Shown in pieces: positions 24,089 to 34,237 of a stretch of DNA of 64,000 nt. Origin of the DNA: Clostridia bacterium (GTDB lineage Bacteria > Bacillota > Clostridia > Oscillospirales > Acutalibacteraceae); assembly GCA_017410585.1 (NCBI GenBank), contig JAFQQM010000009.1, forward strand, positions 89,289 through 153,288, read 5' to 3'. The position numbers were made by a program, and so were the translations under genes. The notes beneath the pieces are model-generated. The model was not told the origin of the DNA. It worked only from the letters and a program-made list of their open reading frames with translations, and ran no database searches. The number at the start of each line of letters is the position of its first letter. The first letter of the stretch is position 1.

Positions 24089-25177
24089 ATGAAAAGAAGA
24101 AGCAAAGCCAAAGAGCAGGTCAATTATTCTGCGGAATTTTTTGATGCTCTGAAACTCCTTGAGCAGGAAAAGGGCATTCCTGCCGATCATCTGCTGGAAA
24201 AGATCCGTGCGGCCATTATCATCGCGGTCAAGCGTGACCACGGCGGCACCGACGAGAACATCTCGGTCATTCTGGATCCCGATACCGGCAAGTTCAGCGT
24301 GTCGCTGACCAAGACGGTGGCGGAGGAGATCACCGACGAAAATCTCGAAATGACCAAAGAGCAGGCGGCGAAGTACAACCCCGCCGCCCTGCCGGGCGAC
24401 GTGGTGCAGATCCCGTTGGAGACGCACGAATTCGGTCGCATTGCGGCGCAGACCGCCAAGCACGTGATCCGTCAGGGCATCCGTGAAGCGGAGCGCGGAC
24501 AGCAGTTGCAGGAATTCCAGCGTCACAGTCAGGATCTGGTGACCGCGATCATCAACCGCATCGATCCGGTAAGCGGCAACGCCACGCTGGAGATCGGCAA
24601 AAACCACGCCGTGTTGCCGGCTTCGGAACAGACGCCGGGCGAGGAACTCAAAGAAGGTCAGCGTATCAAGGTGTACGTTGCCGGTGTGCAGGAAGGCGAA
24701 CGCGGTCCGCGCGTACTCATCTCCCGCAAGCACCGTGATCTGGTCAAGCGTCTGTTTGAATTGGAAGTACCGGAGATCTTCAACGGCGTTGTGGAAATCA
24801 AAGCGGTCAGCCGCGAAGCCGGCTCCCGTACCAAAATGGCGGTCCTTTCGCACGATGAGAACGTCGACGCAGTCGGCGCCTGCATCGGTCCGCGCGGTGC
24901 GCGTGTGGCCGGTATCGTGGAAGAACTCGGCGGCGAAAAGATCGATATCGTGGAATACAACGACGATCCGGCCGTGTTTATCGCGGCGGCTCTCGCCCCT
25001 GCTAAAGTGGTGGAAGTCGTATTGGATCCGGACGGTGCCAAGAGTTGCCACGTGACCGTGCCGGATAACCAGTTGTCGCTGGCGATCGGCAACAAAGGTC
25101 AGAACGCCCGTCTGGCGGTGCATCTGACCGGTTGGAAGATCGATATCCGCCCCGAAAGCGGTCGGGTGGAAGAATAA
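24089..25177 (+). CDS. nusA: Transcription termination/antitermination protein NusA
   Basis: 362 aa, start ATG 24089 after TGGAGGT. N-terminal RNA-polymerase-binding domain (1-125), S1 domain (about 130-200), KH1 with GACIGPRGARV and KH2 with IGNKGQNARLA and GWKIDI. It ends soon after KH2, without the acidic repeats of E. coli, as normal in Firmicutes. Modulates pausing and termination. Confidence 0.97.
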   Translation: MKRRSKAKEQVNYSAEFFDALKLLEQEKGIPADHLLEKIRAAIIIAVKRDHGGTDENISVILDPDTGKFSVSLTKTVAEEITDENLEMTKEQAAKYNPAALPGDVVQIPLETHEFGRIAAQTAKHVIRQGIREAERGQQLQEFQRHSQDLVTAIINRIDPVSGNATLEIGKNHAVLPASEQTPGEELKEGQRIKVYVAGVQEGERGPRVLISRKHRDLVKRLFELEVPEIFNGVVEIKAVSREAGSRTKMAVLSHDENVDAVGACIGPRGARVAGIVEELGGEKIDIVEYNDDPAVFIAAALAPAKVVEVVLDPDGAKSCHVTVPDNQLSLAIGNKGQNARLAVHLTGWKIDIRPESGRVEE

Positions 25178-25195
25178 TTAACGGAGGTTTCGCTT

Positions 25196-25465
25196 ATGCA
25201 AGCCAAACGGGTGCCGCTTCGGAAATGTACCGGTTGCGGTGAAATGAAGCCGAAAAAAGAATTGGTGCGTGTGGTGCGCAGTCCCGAAGGAGAGGTCTCG
25301 CTGGATCTGACCGGCAAAGCCGCCGGACGGGGCGCGTACATCTGCCATGACGTCGCCTGCCTGCAACAAGCGCGCAAAGCGCATCGGTTGGAGCGCGCCT
25401 TTTCCTGCGAGGTACCCGCCGGCGTGTACGAGCGGATGGAGGAGGAGTTGAAAGCCGATGAATGA
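25196..25465 (+). CDS. rnpM: RNase P modulator RnpM (YlxR family)
   Basis: 89 aa. RKCTGCGEMKPKKELVRVVR, then GRGAYICHDVACL, is the YlxR signature with two Cys pairs. In B. subtilis the protein binds RNase P RNA. Usual position between nusA and ylxQ; overlaps ylxQ by 8 bases. Confidence 0.92.
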   Translation: MQAKRVPLRKCTGCGEMKPKKELVRVVRSPEGEVSLDLTGKAAGRGAYICHDVACLQQARKAHRLERAFSCEVPAGVYERMEEELKADE

Positions 25466-25778
25466 CCGCTTCGCCGGATTGCTGGGATTGGCCAAGCGCG
25501 CCGGAAAGGTGGCAGTCGGTTTTGACGAAACGGTCAGTCAGGTGAAGAAACGCAAGGCGTTTCTGGTACTGCTGGCCACCGATCTCTCCCCCAAGAGCGA
25601 AAAGGAATGGCGCTACGCCACCAAAGACGATCCGATACCGATCAGACGGTGCCCGCTTTCCAAAGCGGAGTTGGCTCACGCACTCGGATTGAGCCGGCAA
25701 ACGGGACTTGCCGCCGTCACCGACGAAGGGTTTGCCAAAGCCCTCGCCGCCCATTGTTCCGAAGACAAGGAGGATTGA
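25458..25778 (+). CDS. ylxQ: L7Ae-like RNA-binding protein YlxQ
   Basis: 106 aa, ATG within the end of the preceding gene. [19 protein letters not shown] and [12 protein letters not shown] are typical of the bacterial L7Ae/L30e-fold YlxQ proteins, which bind kink-turn RNA. Co-translated in the nusA-infB operon. Confidence 0.88.
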   Translation: MNDRFAGLLGLAKRAGKVAVGFDETVSQVKKRKAFLVLLATDLSPKSEKEWRYATKDDPIPIRRCPLSKAELAHALGLSRQTGLAAVTDEGFAKALAAHCSEDKED

Positions 25779-25782
25779 ATCT

Positions 25783-28125
25783 ATGACACCGAAAAATCAC
25801 GTTTCTGATATTGCCAAGGATTTTGAAGTAGCCAACAAGGTGATCATCACCCTGCTCGGCGAGGTGATCCAGCCTGCTAAAAAAGCGAATACCACGCTGA
25901 CCGAGGAGGAAATGGATCTGGTCTTTAACCTGATGACCGAACAAAATCAGGTAGAGAGTTTCGATGCCTATTTCGCTACGGCGGAGGTGAAGAAACCCGA
26001 ACCGCCCAAGCCGGAAAAACCGGCCGAAGAGAAACCGGCGGAAAAGAAGGAAGAAAAGCCGGCACCGGCCCCGATGGCGGGTATGAAGCAGGGAGACAGC
26101 AAGCCGAAGAAGGAGAAGAGCAACCAGCCCGCTCCGTCCAAGGTGAAAGAGCGTCGTACCATCGATACCCGTACCCCGCAACAACTCAACGTCAACAAGT
26201 ACGACGAGAAGTTCGACAATATGGCGCAGAGCAGTTCGCAGGTGCGCCGCGGCAACGAAAATGCCCAGCGCAAGCAAAAGATCAATCAGCGTTCGCAGCA
26301 ATACCGCCGTCCGCAGCATAAGCGCGAGACCGAGGCGGAGCGTATGAAGCGCATCGAACTGGAACGCCAGAAGAAACATCTGTCCATCGAGATCGGCGAG
26401 ACGATCACCGTCGGTGAACTCGCCTCCCGTATGAAGGTCACCGCCGCCGAAGTCATCAAGAAACTGATGATGAACGGCATTATGGCCGGCATCAACGAGG
26501 AGATCGACTTCGATACCGCGTATCTCATCGCGGAAGAATTCCACGTCAAGGTGGAGCGCGAAGTGGTGGTCACCATCGAAGAACGCATCATCGACGACAG
26601 CGAGGACGAGGAAGAAAATCTCCTGCCGCGCGATCCGGTCGTCTGCGTGATGGGTCACGTTGACCACGGTAAGACCTCCATTCTCGACGCCATCCGTAAG
26701 ACCAGCGTCACCGCCACCGAAGCAGGCGGTATCACCCAGAGCATCGGTGCGTACCGCGTCAACGTAGGGGATCAGAACATCACCTTCCTCGACACGCCGG
26801 GTCACGCCGCGTTTACGTCGATGCGCGCACGCGGTGCCAAATCGACCGATATCGCCATTCTGGTGGTGGCGGCGGACGACGGCATTATGCCGCAGACCAT
26901 CGAAGCCATCAACCACGCCAAAGCGGCGGATATCTCCATCATCGTCGCCATCAACAAGATGGATAAGCCGGAAGCCAATCCGGACGTCATTATGCAACAA
27001 CTCACCGAGCACGAACTGGTGCCGGAAGAGTGGGGCGGCGACGTTATCTGCGTGCCGGTCTCGGCCCGCACCGGTATGAACATCGACAAACTTCTGGAAA
27101 CGGTGTTGCTGGTGGCCGAAATGCGCGAACTGAAAGCCAACCCCGACCGCGCCGCCAAGGGTACGGTCATCGAAGCCCGTCTGGACAAGGGTCGCGGCCC
27201 GATCGCTACCATTCTGGTGCAAAACGGTACGCTGCACAGCGGCGATATCGTCGTGGCGGGCACGGCCGTCGGCCGCGTCCGCGCGATGACCGACGAGAAC
27301 GGCCGTTCGTTGCGTGAAGCGGGTCCGTCGGTGCCGGTGGAGATCATGGGTCTGGATACCGTGCCGTCGGCGGGTGATCTGGTCAACGCCGTTACCGACG
27401 AGCGTCTGGCCCGTGAACTGGTCGAACAGCGCAAGCAGGCCGCGAAGGAAGAACAGTTCAACCTGTACAAGAAGGTCACCCTCGACAACCTGTTCGATCA
27501 GATCAAGGAAGGCGAGATGAAGGACCTCAACATCATCATCAAAGCGGACGTGCAAGGCTCGGTCGAAGCGGTGCGTCAGTCGCTGGAGAAGTTGTCCAAC
27601 GAGGAAGTGCGGGTGCGCATCATTCACGGTGCGGCGGGTGCTATTAACGAGAGCGACGTGATGCTCGCCTCGGCTTCCAACGCCATCATCGTCGGCTTCA
27701 ACGTCCGTCCGGAACCGACCGCCGCCGACGTCGCCGCACGCGACAACGTCGACTTGCGTATGTACCGCATCATCTACGATTGCATCGAGGAGATCCAAGC
27801 GGCCATCAAGGGCATTATGGCCCCCAAGACCCGCGAAGTCATCCACGGTTACGTGGAGGTCCGTCAGGTGTACCGTATCACCGGTGTCGGTCAGATCGCC
27901 GGTTGCTACGTCACCAAGGGCAAGGTCTACCGCAACGATCTCATCCGCATCGTGCGTGACAACATCATCATCGCTGACGACAAGATGGTCTCGCTCAAGC
28001 GTTTCAAGGATGACCAAAAAGAGGTCGCCGAAGGCTACGAGTGCGGTATCGGTCTGGAGAGATTCACCGACCTGCAGGAAGGCGACGTGTTTGAGTCGTA
28101 TATCATCGAGGAGTACAGAGACTAA
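25783..28125 (+). CDS. infB: Translation initiation factor IF-2
   Basis: 780 aa, start ATG 25783 after AAGGAGG; the frame begins further upstream inside ylxQ. First IF2_N domain (1-52), a Lys/Glu/Pro-rich linker (about 65-190), second IF2_N (about 205-255), GTPase with GHVDHGKTS (about 291), DTPGH, NKMD and a closing SA, then domains II-IV. Brings initiator tRNA to the 30S subunit. A minus-strand frame of 949 codons over the whole gene is only a shadow. Confidence 0.98.
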   Translation: MTPKNHVSDIAKDFEVANKVIITLLGEVIQPAKKANTTLTEEEMDLVFNLMTEQNQVESFDAYFATAEVKKPEPPKPEKPAEEKPAEKKEEKPAPAPMAGMKQGDSKPKKEKSNQPAPSKVKERRTIDTRTPQQLNVNKYDEKFDNMAQSSSQVRRGNENAQRKQKINQRSQQYRRPQHKRETEAERMKRIELERQKKHLSIEIGETITVGELASRMKVTAAEVIKKLMMNGIMAGINEEIDFDTAYLIAEEFHVKVEREVVVTIEERIIDDSEDEEENLLPRDPVVCVMGHVDHGKTSILDAIRKTSVTATEAGGITQSIGAYRVNVGDQNITFLDTPGHAAFTSMRARGAKSTDIAILVVAADDGIMPQTIEAINHAKAADISIIVAINKMDKPEANPDVIMQQLTEHELVPEEWGGDVICVPVSARTGMNIDKLLETVLLVAEMRELKANPDRAAKGTVIEARLDKGRGPIATILVQNGTLHSGDIVVAGTAVGRVRAMTDENGRSLREAGPSVPVEIMGLDTVPSAGDLVNAVTDERLARELVEQRKQAAKEEQFNLYKKVTLDNLFDQIKEGEMKDLNIIIKADVQGSVEAVRQSLEKLSNEEVRVRIIHGAAGAINESDVMLASASNAIIVGFNVRPEPTAADVAARDNVDLRMYRIIYDCIEEIQAAIKGIMAPKTREVIHGYVEVRQVYRITGVGQIAGCYVTKGKVYRNDLIRIVRDNIIIADDKMVSLKRFKDDQKEVAEGYECGIGLERFTDLQEGDVFESYIIEEYRD

Positions 28126-28134
28126 GGAGGCAGT

Positions 28135-28500
28135 ATGCCCAACTATCATATCAGCCATATCAGCGAGTCGATCACGCGGGAACTGACCGCCATTTTGCGG
28201 ACGGTCAAAGACCCCCGTGTGGCTAACAATATGGTCAGCATCCTGCGCGTTGACGTCACGCGGGATCTCTCCTATGCCACCGTACACATCACCTCGCTCA
28301 ACGGTATGGACGGCGCCAAAGAAGCGTCGAAGGGTCTGCAGAATGCGGCCGGTTATATGCGTAAACAACTGGGTTTGGCTCTCCAATTGCGCCATACCCC
28401 CGAACTGCGCTTTGTGCCGGACGATTCCATCGCCTACAGCGCGCATATTGCGACCATTTTGAACGATCTCAACCGGAAGGAGGAGCCGTCGGATGTGTGA
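28135..28500 (+). CDS. rbfA: Ribosome-binding factor A
   Basis: 121 aa, ATG nine bases after infB with GGAGG. KH-type fold with VSILRVDVTRDLSYATVHI; late 30S maturation factor. Stop overlaps the start of the DHH gene. Confidence 0.93.
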   Translation: MPNYHISHISESITRELTAILRTVKDPRVANNMVSILRVDVTRDLSYATVHITSLNGMDGAKEASKGLQNAAGYMRKQLGLALQLRHTPELRFVPDDSIAYSAHIATILNDLNRKEEPSDV

Positions 28501-29464
28501 ACCCTGCAAGGATATCACCGTTTCCTTCGCGGCCGCCACGTTGTTGGCGGAGCGTGACTGGCTCATTCTGACCCATCAATATCCGGACGGCGATACACTG
28601 GGCAGTGCCTTTGCGCTGTGCCGTGCATTGCAACTGACCGGACGCAAGGCGCGGGTACTCTGCGCCGACGAGATCCCCGCCAAATACGATTATCTCACCG
28701 CTCCGGCGCGAGCGGATGAGGTGACCGGCGCGCATATCGTCGCGGTGGACGTCGCCGACACCAAACTGCTCGGCGGCGCGGTGGAGGCGTTATACGCCGA
28801 TCGTGTCGATCTGTGCATCGACCACCATCTGTCCAACACCCGCTACGCTTCCCGTTTGCTGTTGCAGGATTGCAGTGCGGCGGCAATGTTGGTAAGGCAG
28901 GTCATTGCGGCGATGGGCGTTTCGCTTGACCCGCAACTGGCGGAAGCGCTGTACACCGGCATCTCCACCGACACCGGTTGCTTTAAGTACAGCAACACCA
29001 CCGCGTTGACCCATCAAATGGCCGCGGAGTTGATGGAAGCCGGTGCACGCACCGATATGATCAACCGCGAGATGTTTGACATCAAATCCCGTGCCCGCAT
29101 CGAATTGGAACGGCTGGCGCTGGCCGCTATGCAGTTTCATTTCGACGATCGGGTGGCGGTGATGCCCATCACGCTGAAAATGATCCGCGATGCCGGTGCG
29201 GTGGAAAACGATATGGAAGGACTCCCCCCGATCCCCCGTCAGGTGGAAGGGGTGTGGGTCGGTGTGACCTTGCGCGAAAAAGCGGAAGGCGGCTTTAAGG
29301 TCAGTTTCCGTACCGGCAAACACGCCAACGCCTCCGATATCGCGGCACGGCTGGGCGGCGGCGGTCACGCGGCGGCGGCGGGTTGCACCATCAACAAGCC
29401 GCTTTCCGAGGCGATCGCACTGGTGCTGGAAACGGTCGCTTGTAGTATCGGAGTAAGCCTATGA
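28493..29464 (+). CDS. nrnA: DHH/DHHA1 phosphoesterase (NrnA-like)
   Basis: 323 aa. DHH domain with THQYPDGDTLGSAFAL, VAVDVADTK and CIDHHLSN (Mn ligands), DHHA1 domain ending GGGGHAAAAG. NrnA degrades nano-RNA, pAp and in some species c-di-nucleotide products. Overlaps rbfA and truB by a few bases: tight co-translation in the usual place. Confidence 0.92.
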   Translation: MCEPCKDITVSFAAATLLAERDWLILTHQYPDGDTLGSAFALCRALQLTGRKARVLCADEIPAKYDYLTAPARADEVTGAHIVAVDVADTKLLGGAVEALYADRVDLCIDHHLSNTRYASRLLLQDCSAAAMLVRQVIAAMGVSLDPQLAEALYTGISTDTGCFKYSNTTALTHQMAAELMEAGARTDMINREMFDIKSRARIELERLALAAMQFHFDDRVAVMPITLKMIRDAGAVENDMEGLPPIPRQVEGVWVGVTLREKAEGGFKVSFRTGKHANASDIAARLGGGGHAAAAGCTINKPLSEAIALVLETVACSIGVSL

Positions 29465-30342
29465 ACGGCATTTTTCTGTTAAACAAATCCCCCGAGATGA
29501 CCAGTTTTTTGAGTTGCAACGTATTGCGACGGTTGCTCGGGGTCAAAAAGGCGGGACACGCCGGAACGCTCGATCCGATGGCGACCGGTGTATTGCCCAT
29601 CTTATGCGGCAACGCCACGCGGGCACTGGATCTGTTGCCGGTGCAGGATAAGCGGTATACCGCCACCTTCCGTTTCGGCTTGGTAAGCGATACGGAGGAT
29701 ATCTGGGGAGAGGTCTCCCCCACCGGTCAGCCGTTGCCGACCAAGGCGGCGGTGGAGGCGGCGTTGCCGGCCTTTCGCGGGCAACTGCAGCAGGTGCCGC
29801 CGATGATGTCGGCGGTGCAAAAGGACGGCGTTCGGCTGTACGAATTGGCACGGCAGGGCATCGTCATCGAACGCGAAGCACGGACAGTCACCGTCTACCG
29901 TCTCGATCTGCTGGATTACGACGAGCAGACCGGCGAACTGACGGTGGACTGTGCCTGCAGTAAGGGCACCTATATCCGCACCATCGGCGCGGAGTTGGGC
30001 AACGCCCTCGGTTGCGGGGCGGTGATGACCGCTCTCTGCCGCACCGAAGCGGCGGGGTATCCGCTTAACAAGTGCGTCACCTTAGACGAGGTACGGGAAA
30101 TGAGCGAGGCAGAGCGGCAGAAACGGTTGTTGCCGACCGACAGTTTGTTTTCGGTGTATCCGTCGGTGGTGGTCTCGCCGGCGCAAGCCACCCGTTTTGC
30201 CAACGGCGGCGGGTTGTCCTTAGACCGGCTCAAGACCGCGGTGGATGACACCGTGCGTGTGTATGCGCCGGACGGCGCGTTTCTCGGACTCGGCACGCCG
30301 AAAGAAGGCGAACTGAGCGTATTGAAAGTATTTCCGCGGTAA
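29461..30342 (+). CDS. truB: tRNA pseudouridine(55) synthase
   Basis: 293 aa. Catalytic Asp in HAGTLDPMATGVLP (about residue 42); KRYTATFRFG and SKGTYIRTIGAELG are family motifs. Makes pseudouridine 55 in tRNA. N-terminal NKSPEMTSF is slightly unusual against the common NKPxGxTS. Starts at the stop of nrnA (ATGA). Confidence 0.94.
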   Translation: MNGIFLLNKSPEMTSFLSCNVLRRLLGVKKAGHAGTLDPMATGVLPILCGNATRALDLLPVQDKRYTATFRFGLVSDTEDIWGEVSPTGQPLPTKAAVEAALPAFRGQLQQVPPMMSAVQKDGVRLYELARQGIVIEREARTVTVYRLDLLDYDEQTGELTVDCACSKGTYIRTIGAELGNALGCGAVMTALCRTEAAGYPLNKCVTLDEVREMSEAERQKRLLPTDSLFSVYPSVVVSPAQATRFANGGGLSLDRLKTAVDDTVRVYAPDGAFLGLGTPKEGELSVLKVFPR

Positions 30343-30362
30343 GCAAGAAGGAGGTGAGTGCG

Positions 30363-31958
30363 TTGCAGGTCTTCCGTTATCCGGAGGATGAGCGCGAATA
30401 CGCGTTGGATCATCGGGCCTACAGCGCCGTAGCGATCGGCGTGTTTGACGGGGTGCATCGCGCTCACCGCGAAGTGATCGGTCGTATCGTCGGCATCGGC
30501 CGTCTGATCCCGACCGTCCTCACCTTTGCCGATTCTCCGGCCGGACTGCCCAAACAAGCCGCCCCCCTTGCCACGGGGCGACAAAAAGAGGCGCTGTTGG
30601 AACGGTTAGGCGTTCAACACGTGATCGAGATGGATTTTGGCTCTGTCTCTCAACTGTCGGCAAAACGATTTGTCGACGTTATTCTGTGCGATCTACTGCA
30701 GGCACGCGTGGTCGTTTGCGGCAGTAATTTTCATTTCGGCGCCGGCGGTGCCGCCGGTGTGACCGAGTTGCGGGATCTGTGCGAACAGCGCGGTATCCTG
30801 CTGACGGTGGTCCCCACCGTTTTTGACGGCGGCGAGGCGATCAGTTCCTCCCGCATCCGCCGCCTGCTGGCGGACGGGCAGGTACGGGAAGCCTCCCGTC
30901 TGTTGGGATATGCCTACGGTTTCACCGCGCCGGTGAGTCACGGCAAACAACTGGGACAGACCGCCGGTTTCCCCACCATTAACCAAAAACTTCCCCACGA
31001 AACGACCCCGTTGCGGCACGGCGTGTATGCGTCGGTGGCGGTGGTGGAAGGGCGATCGGTCCTCGGGGTCACCAACGTCGGTCACAAGCCGACGGTAGGC
31101 GGCACCGAACTGCTGGCCGAGACCCATCTGCTGGATTTTTCCGGCAATCTGTACGCCAAGCGCGTGACCGTGTATCCCGTGCGGTTTTTACGGGATGAAC
31201 GGACCTTCGCGGATACCGAGGCGCTCTTTGCGCAGGTGGCCGCCGATTGCGAGGCGGTACGGGCGATGTACCGACCGACCGGTATGATCCGCGCGGTACT
31301 GTTTGATTTTGACGATACGTTGCACAGCCGCGTGGAAGCGTGGCGGCAGTTTTCTCTGCAATTTGTCCGTGAACTGTTTCCCGAAGCCGACGAGACCGAA
31401 CAGCAACAAAAGGCCCGTGAACTGTGGGAGATGGGCGGATGCGGACGCGGATTCCGTCCGGAGGAATACGTTGATATCCCCTACGAGACGCTGTTTGGCG
31501 AACTCAAGGAAAAATGGGGCTTGTCCGACCGTGTGGACACGCTGGTCCGCCGCTGTCATCGGATGTTTGCCGGCTGTGTGCAGGTGTTTGCGGACACCGT
31601 GCCGAGCCTGCGAAAACTGAAAGAGGCAGGGTTGACCGTCGGTATCATCACCAACGGACGGTCGTTTTTGCAAAACCGCAAACTGTATTATTCCGGTCTG
31701 TTGCCCGAACTGGACTGCGCCGTGGTGGCGGGGGATGAAAAGGTCAGCAAGCCGGATCCGGAACTGTTCCGCCGCACCGCGTTGCGGTTGGGCATCCCGC
31801 CGGAGGATTGCGCCTACGTCGGGGATAACCCGCTGGCCGATCTTGCCGGCGCACGGGAAGCCGGTATGCTCCCGCTGTATCTGGACCGCTACGGCGAGCG
31901 GCTGGCCGCCCCCGCCTACGGCGATCTGTCAGCAATAATAAATAGTATTATATTATAA
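30363..31958 (+). CDS. ribF: RibF (riboflavin kinase/FAD synthase) fused to a HAD phosphatase
   Basis: 531 aa. Start TTG 30363, eight bases after AAGGAGG; GTG 30354 overlaps that site. Residues about 1-175: FAD synthase half with GVFDGVHRAHREV and SSSRIRRLL. About 180-305: riboflavin kinase half with GKQLGQTAGFPTIN, GVTNVGHKPTVGG and ETHLLDFSGNLYAKR. From about 309: a full HAD hydrolase with FDFDDTLHSR, IITNGR, KVSKPDPE and VGDNPLADLAG. RibF is normally about 310 aa and stops before the HAD part. The HAD domain could hydrolyse FMN or another flavin-pathway phosphate; that is inference. The upstream order truB-ribF is usual. Confidence 0.88.
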   Translation: MQVFRYPEDEREYALDHRAYSAVAIGVFDGVHRAHREVIGRIVGIGRLIPTVLTFADSPAGLPKQAAPLATGRQKEALLERLGVQHVIEMDFGSVSQLSAKRFVDVILCDLLQARVVVCGSNFHFGAGGAAGVTELRDLCEQRGILLTVVPTVFDGGEAISSSRIRRLLADGQVREASRLLGYAYGFTAPVSHGKQLGQTAGFPTINQKLPHETTPLRHGVYASVAVVEGRSVLGVTNVGHKPTVGGTELLAETHLLDFSGNLYAKRVTVYPVRFLRDERTFADTEALFAQVAADCEAVRAMYRPTGMIRAVLFDFDDTLHSRVEAWRQFSLQFVRELFPEADETEQQQKARELWEMGGCGRGFRPEEYVDIPYETLFGELKEKWGLSDRVDTLVRRCHRMFAGCVQVFADTVPSLRKLKEAGLTVGIITNGRSFLQNRKLYYSGLLPELDCAVVAGDEKVSKPDPELFRRTALRLGIPPEDCAYVGDNPLADLAGAREAGMLPLYLDRYGERLAAPAYGDLSAIINSIIL

Positions 31959-31975
31959 GAGAAAGGACCGTCGGT

Positions 31976-32620
31976 ATGCTGGTTTCTCCCTCCATCTTAA
32001 ATTGCGATTACACCCATCTGGAAGAGGTGGTCCGTTTTGTGGAAAACAGCCACGCGGATATGATCCATCTGGACGTGATGGACGGCGTGTTTGTGCCCAA
32101 TCTCAGTTTCGGTCCGCCGGTCATTGCGGCGCTTCGTCCGCTGACCGATCTGACTTTTGACGTACATCTGATGATGCAACATCCCGACCGTTTGATCCAA
32201 GCGTTTGCGGATGCGGGCGCGGATATCATCAATTTTCACGTAGAGAGCGCGGCGAACATCCCCGAAACCATCGCCGCCATCAAAGCCCTCGGCAAGAAAG
32301 CGGCTTTGACCGTCAAGCCCAACACCCCCGCCGAAGCGGTGTTTCCCTATCTGGATGAACTGGCCTTGGTGCTGGTGATGACCGTCGAACCGGGGTTCGG
32401 CGGGCAGGCGTTTATGGCGGATATGTTGCCTAAAGTGACCGCCATCAAGGCGGAATGTGCCCGTCGCGGGTTGGACGTGGCGGTACAGGTGGATGGCGGT
32501 GTTGCCGCCGATACCGCACCGTTGTGTGCCGATGCGGGCGTGGATATCGTCGTTGCCGGCAGTGCGCTGTTTAAGGCGGCACGGCCGGCGGAACTGGTAG
32601 AACAGTTCCATTCGCTGTAA
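31976..32620 (+). CDS. rpe: Ribulose-phosphate 3-epimerase
   Basis: 214 aa, ATG after GAAAGGA. Metal and catalytic residues in HLDVMDGVFVPN, DVHLMM, VMTVEPGFGGQ and VDGGV. Interconverts ribulose and xylulose 5-phosphates. 17 bases after ribF-HAD, so probably the end of this transcription unit; no terminator is evident before the convergent small gene. Confidence 0.95.
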   Translation: MLVSPSILNCDYTHLEEVVRFVENSHADMIHLDVMDGVFVPNLSFGPPVIAALRPLTDLTFDVHLMMQHPDRLIQAFADAGADIINFHVESAANIPETIAAIKALGKKAALTVKPNTPAEAVFPYLDELALVLVMTVEPGFGGQAFMADMLPKVTAIKAECARRGLDVAVQVDGGVAADTAPLCADAGVDIVVAGSALFKAARPAELVEQFHSL

Positions 32621-32891
32621 GGCAAATGCCGACACGGGCGGTCTGTGCGGCCATCTCGCCCCAACCGCTTAATACCGCCGTTTCCTCCAACAACAGTTGC
32701 TGTGCCGGCGAAAGCGGACGCCGAATGATCAGTGCGTATTGTTGCCGCCACCACAGTTCCTCTGCCGGAAACGGAATATGCCGCACACGGCAGGCGGTCA
32801 ACAGTTGCAACAGCGCGTCGCCGTCGGTCACCGTATAGACCAACGGCCGCAATTCGCGCACAGCGCGAAGCGTTTTACGAAGTTTCCCCAC
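32571..32891 (-). CDS. Hypothetical protein (106 aa), convergent with rpe
   Basis: Probable GTG start at 32891 (MGKLRKTLRAV), eight bases after AGGGGG; 32900 is an alternative. Contains LLTACRVRHIPFPAEELWW and RPLSPAQQLLLEETAVLSGW; ends in a Pro-rich tail overlapping the last 50 bases of rpe. Family not recognised. The consistent codon use, the ribosome site and the lack of any other gene in the 340-base gap favour a real gene. Confidence 0.45.
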   Translation of the reverse strand: MGKLRKTLRAVRELRPLVYTVTDGDALLQLLTACRVRHIPFPAEELWWRQQYALIIRRPLSPAQQLLLEETAVLSGWGEMAAQTARVGICLTANGTVLPVPPAVPP

Positions 32892-32959
32892 CGCACTCAC
32901 CCCCTAAAGGCAGAGTATGCGGCGGACAATCCCAGCGATAAGAAAGGAAGTGACCACCG

Positions 32960-34237
32960 ATGAAGGATGCCAAACGCGGTATTCCGATGATTCTGGAAAA
33001 GGGCTCGGCCCCCAACCGTCCCATCAAAGTATTAAGCGACGTCCCGCGGGTGTACCTGCCGCTGGCGTACGGTGAAGAACGGCGGTGCAGACCGGTCGTT
33101 GCCGATTACGACACCGTGATGCGCGGTGGTCTGCTCGGCCAACCGCAGGATGCCGAGGATATTGCCCTATACAGCACGGTGACCGGTGTGGTCGCCGGTA
33201 TGCGCCATATCAACCATCCCCTTTACGGGCAACTGACCTGTTCGGTGGTCGACCGTATCCTTTCCGAAGAAACGCAGGAAGAACCCATCCCGCAGATGCC
33301 GGATGACCTTTCTCCGGCCGAATTGATCGCCGCCGCCAAGCAAGCGGGCATCGTCGACGAGTTGGACGGTGTGCAGTTGCATGCCAAACTGCAATCGTGG
33401 GCGGATTTCGATACCCCGCTGTGTCTGTTGGCGGATGCCATCGAGCCGGAACCGTACCAATCCAGCGCCTATGCGGTGCTGAAATATTACGGGCGTCAGG
33501 TGCTGATCGGGTTACGTCTGGCGGCGAAAGCGGCCGGTATTCCGATGACCCGCATCTTGTTACAGACCGCTTATACCCGCATCCGCAAGATGGCGATGCA
33601 GTTCGACCCCAACGACATCCACGGTATCCGCCGCCGGCGGTATCCCGTGTTTAACAAAGAACCGGCCGGCACCGAAGGGCGATGCGGCTTTATCGGCGTG
33701 CAGGCGTGTCTGGCTCTGTACCGTGCGGCCGCCTTCGGCACCCCGCATACCGACGGATTTATCACCGTCGCCGGCGATGCGCTGGAAACGTCCCACAACC
33801 TGCAAGTGCCTTTTGGTACCCCGATCGAAGAGGCGTTGACGGCTTGCGGGATCGGCAAAAACGTCAGTTTGTTGCTCATCGGCGATGCACTGACCGGCGT
33901 GGAATTTACCGACCGGTCGCTGCCCATTTTACCGGGGATGACCTGTCTGGTCGCGCTTCGCGATCCCATCAACTATCGGGTACGCAGTTGTATCGGTTGC
34001 GGACAGTGTGCGGCGGTCTGCCACAAGGGGTTACTGCCGTATGAGATCAGCAAGCGCTTTGAAAATATGCAATACGAACGGCTGGCGATGTTAGAGCCGG
34101 AAGACTGCGACGGTTGCGGTGTTTGCACCGCGGTGTGTCCCGCTCACCGGCCCATCGCGCAGGCGGTACTGCAGGCGGGGGATTCCGCCGGCGGTACGAT
34201 CTTTGTGGATTGGGGGGACGACGCGTGGAATCCATAA
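32960..34237 (+). CDS. rnfC: RnfC-like electron transport subunit
   Basis: 425 aa, ATG after AAAGGAAGTG. N-terminal barrel-sandwich-like part (residues about 1-75) and a middle SLBB-type region (about 240-310); two complete 4Fe-4S motifs, Cys344/347/350/354 (CIGCGQCAAVC) and Cys383/386/389/393 (CDGCGVCTAVC). In Rnf complexes RnfC is the peripheral subunit that exchanges electrons with NADH. First gene of the C-D-E-A set; its end overlaps rnfD. RnfB and RnfG genes are missing from the set, so its partner is uncertain. Confidence 0.85.
   Translation: MKDAKRGIPMILEKGSAPNRPIKVLSDVPRVYLPLAYGEERRCRPVVADYDTVMRGGLLGQPQDAEDIALYSTVTGVVAGMRHINHPLYGQLTCSVVDRILSEETQEEPIPQMPDDLSPAELIAAAKQAGIVDELDGVQLHAKLQSWADFDTPLCLLADAIEPEPYQSSAYAVLKYYGRQVLIGLRLAAKAAGIPMTRILLQTAYTRIRKMAMQFDPNDIHGIRRRRYPVFNKEPAGTEGRCGFIGVQACLALYRAAAFGTPHTDGFITVAGDALETSHNLQVPFGTPIEEALTACGIGKNVSLLLIGDALTGVEFTDRSLPILPGMTCLVALRDPINYRVRSCIGCGQCAAVCHKGLLPYEISKRFENMQYERLAMLEPEDCDGCGVCTAVCPAHRPIAQAVLQAGDSAGGTIFVDWGDDAWNP

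Noticed and set aside
25717..28566. 949-codon minus-strand open frame
   Set aside because: Antisense to infB/rbfA; composition is the His/Arg/Asp-rich kind produced opposite GC-rich genes, with no ribosome site or domains.
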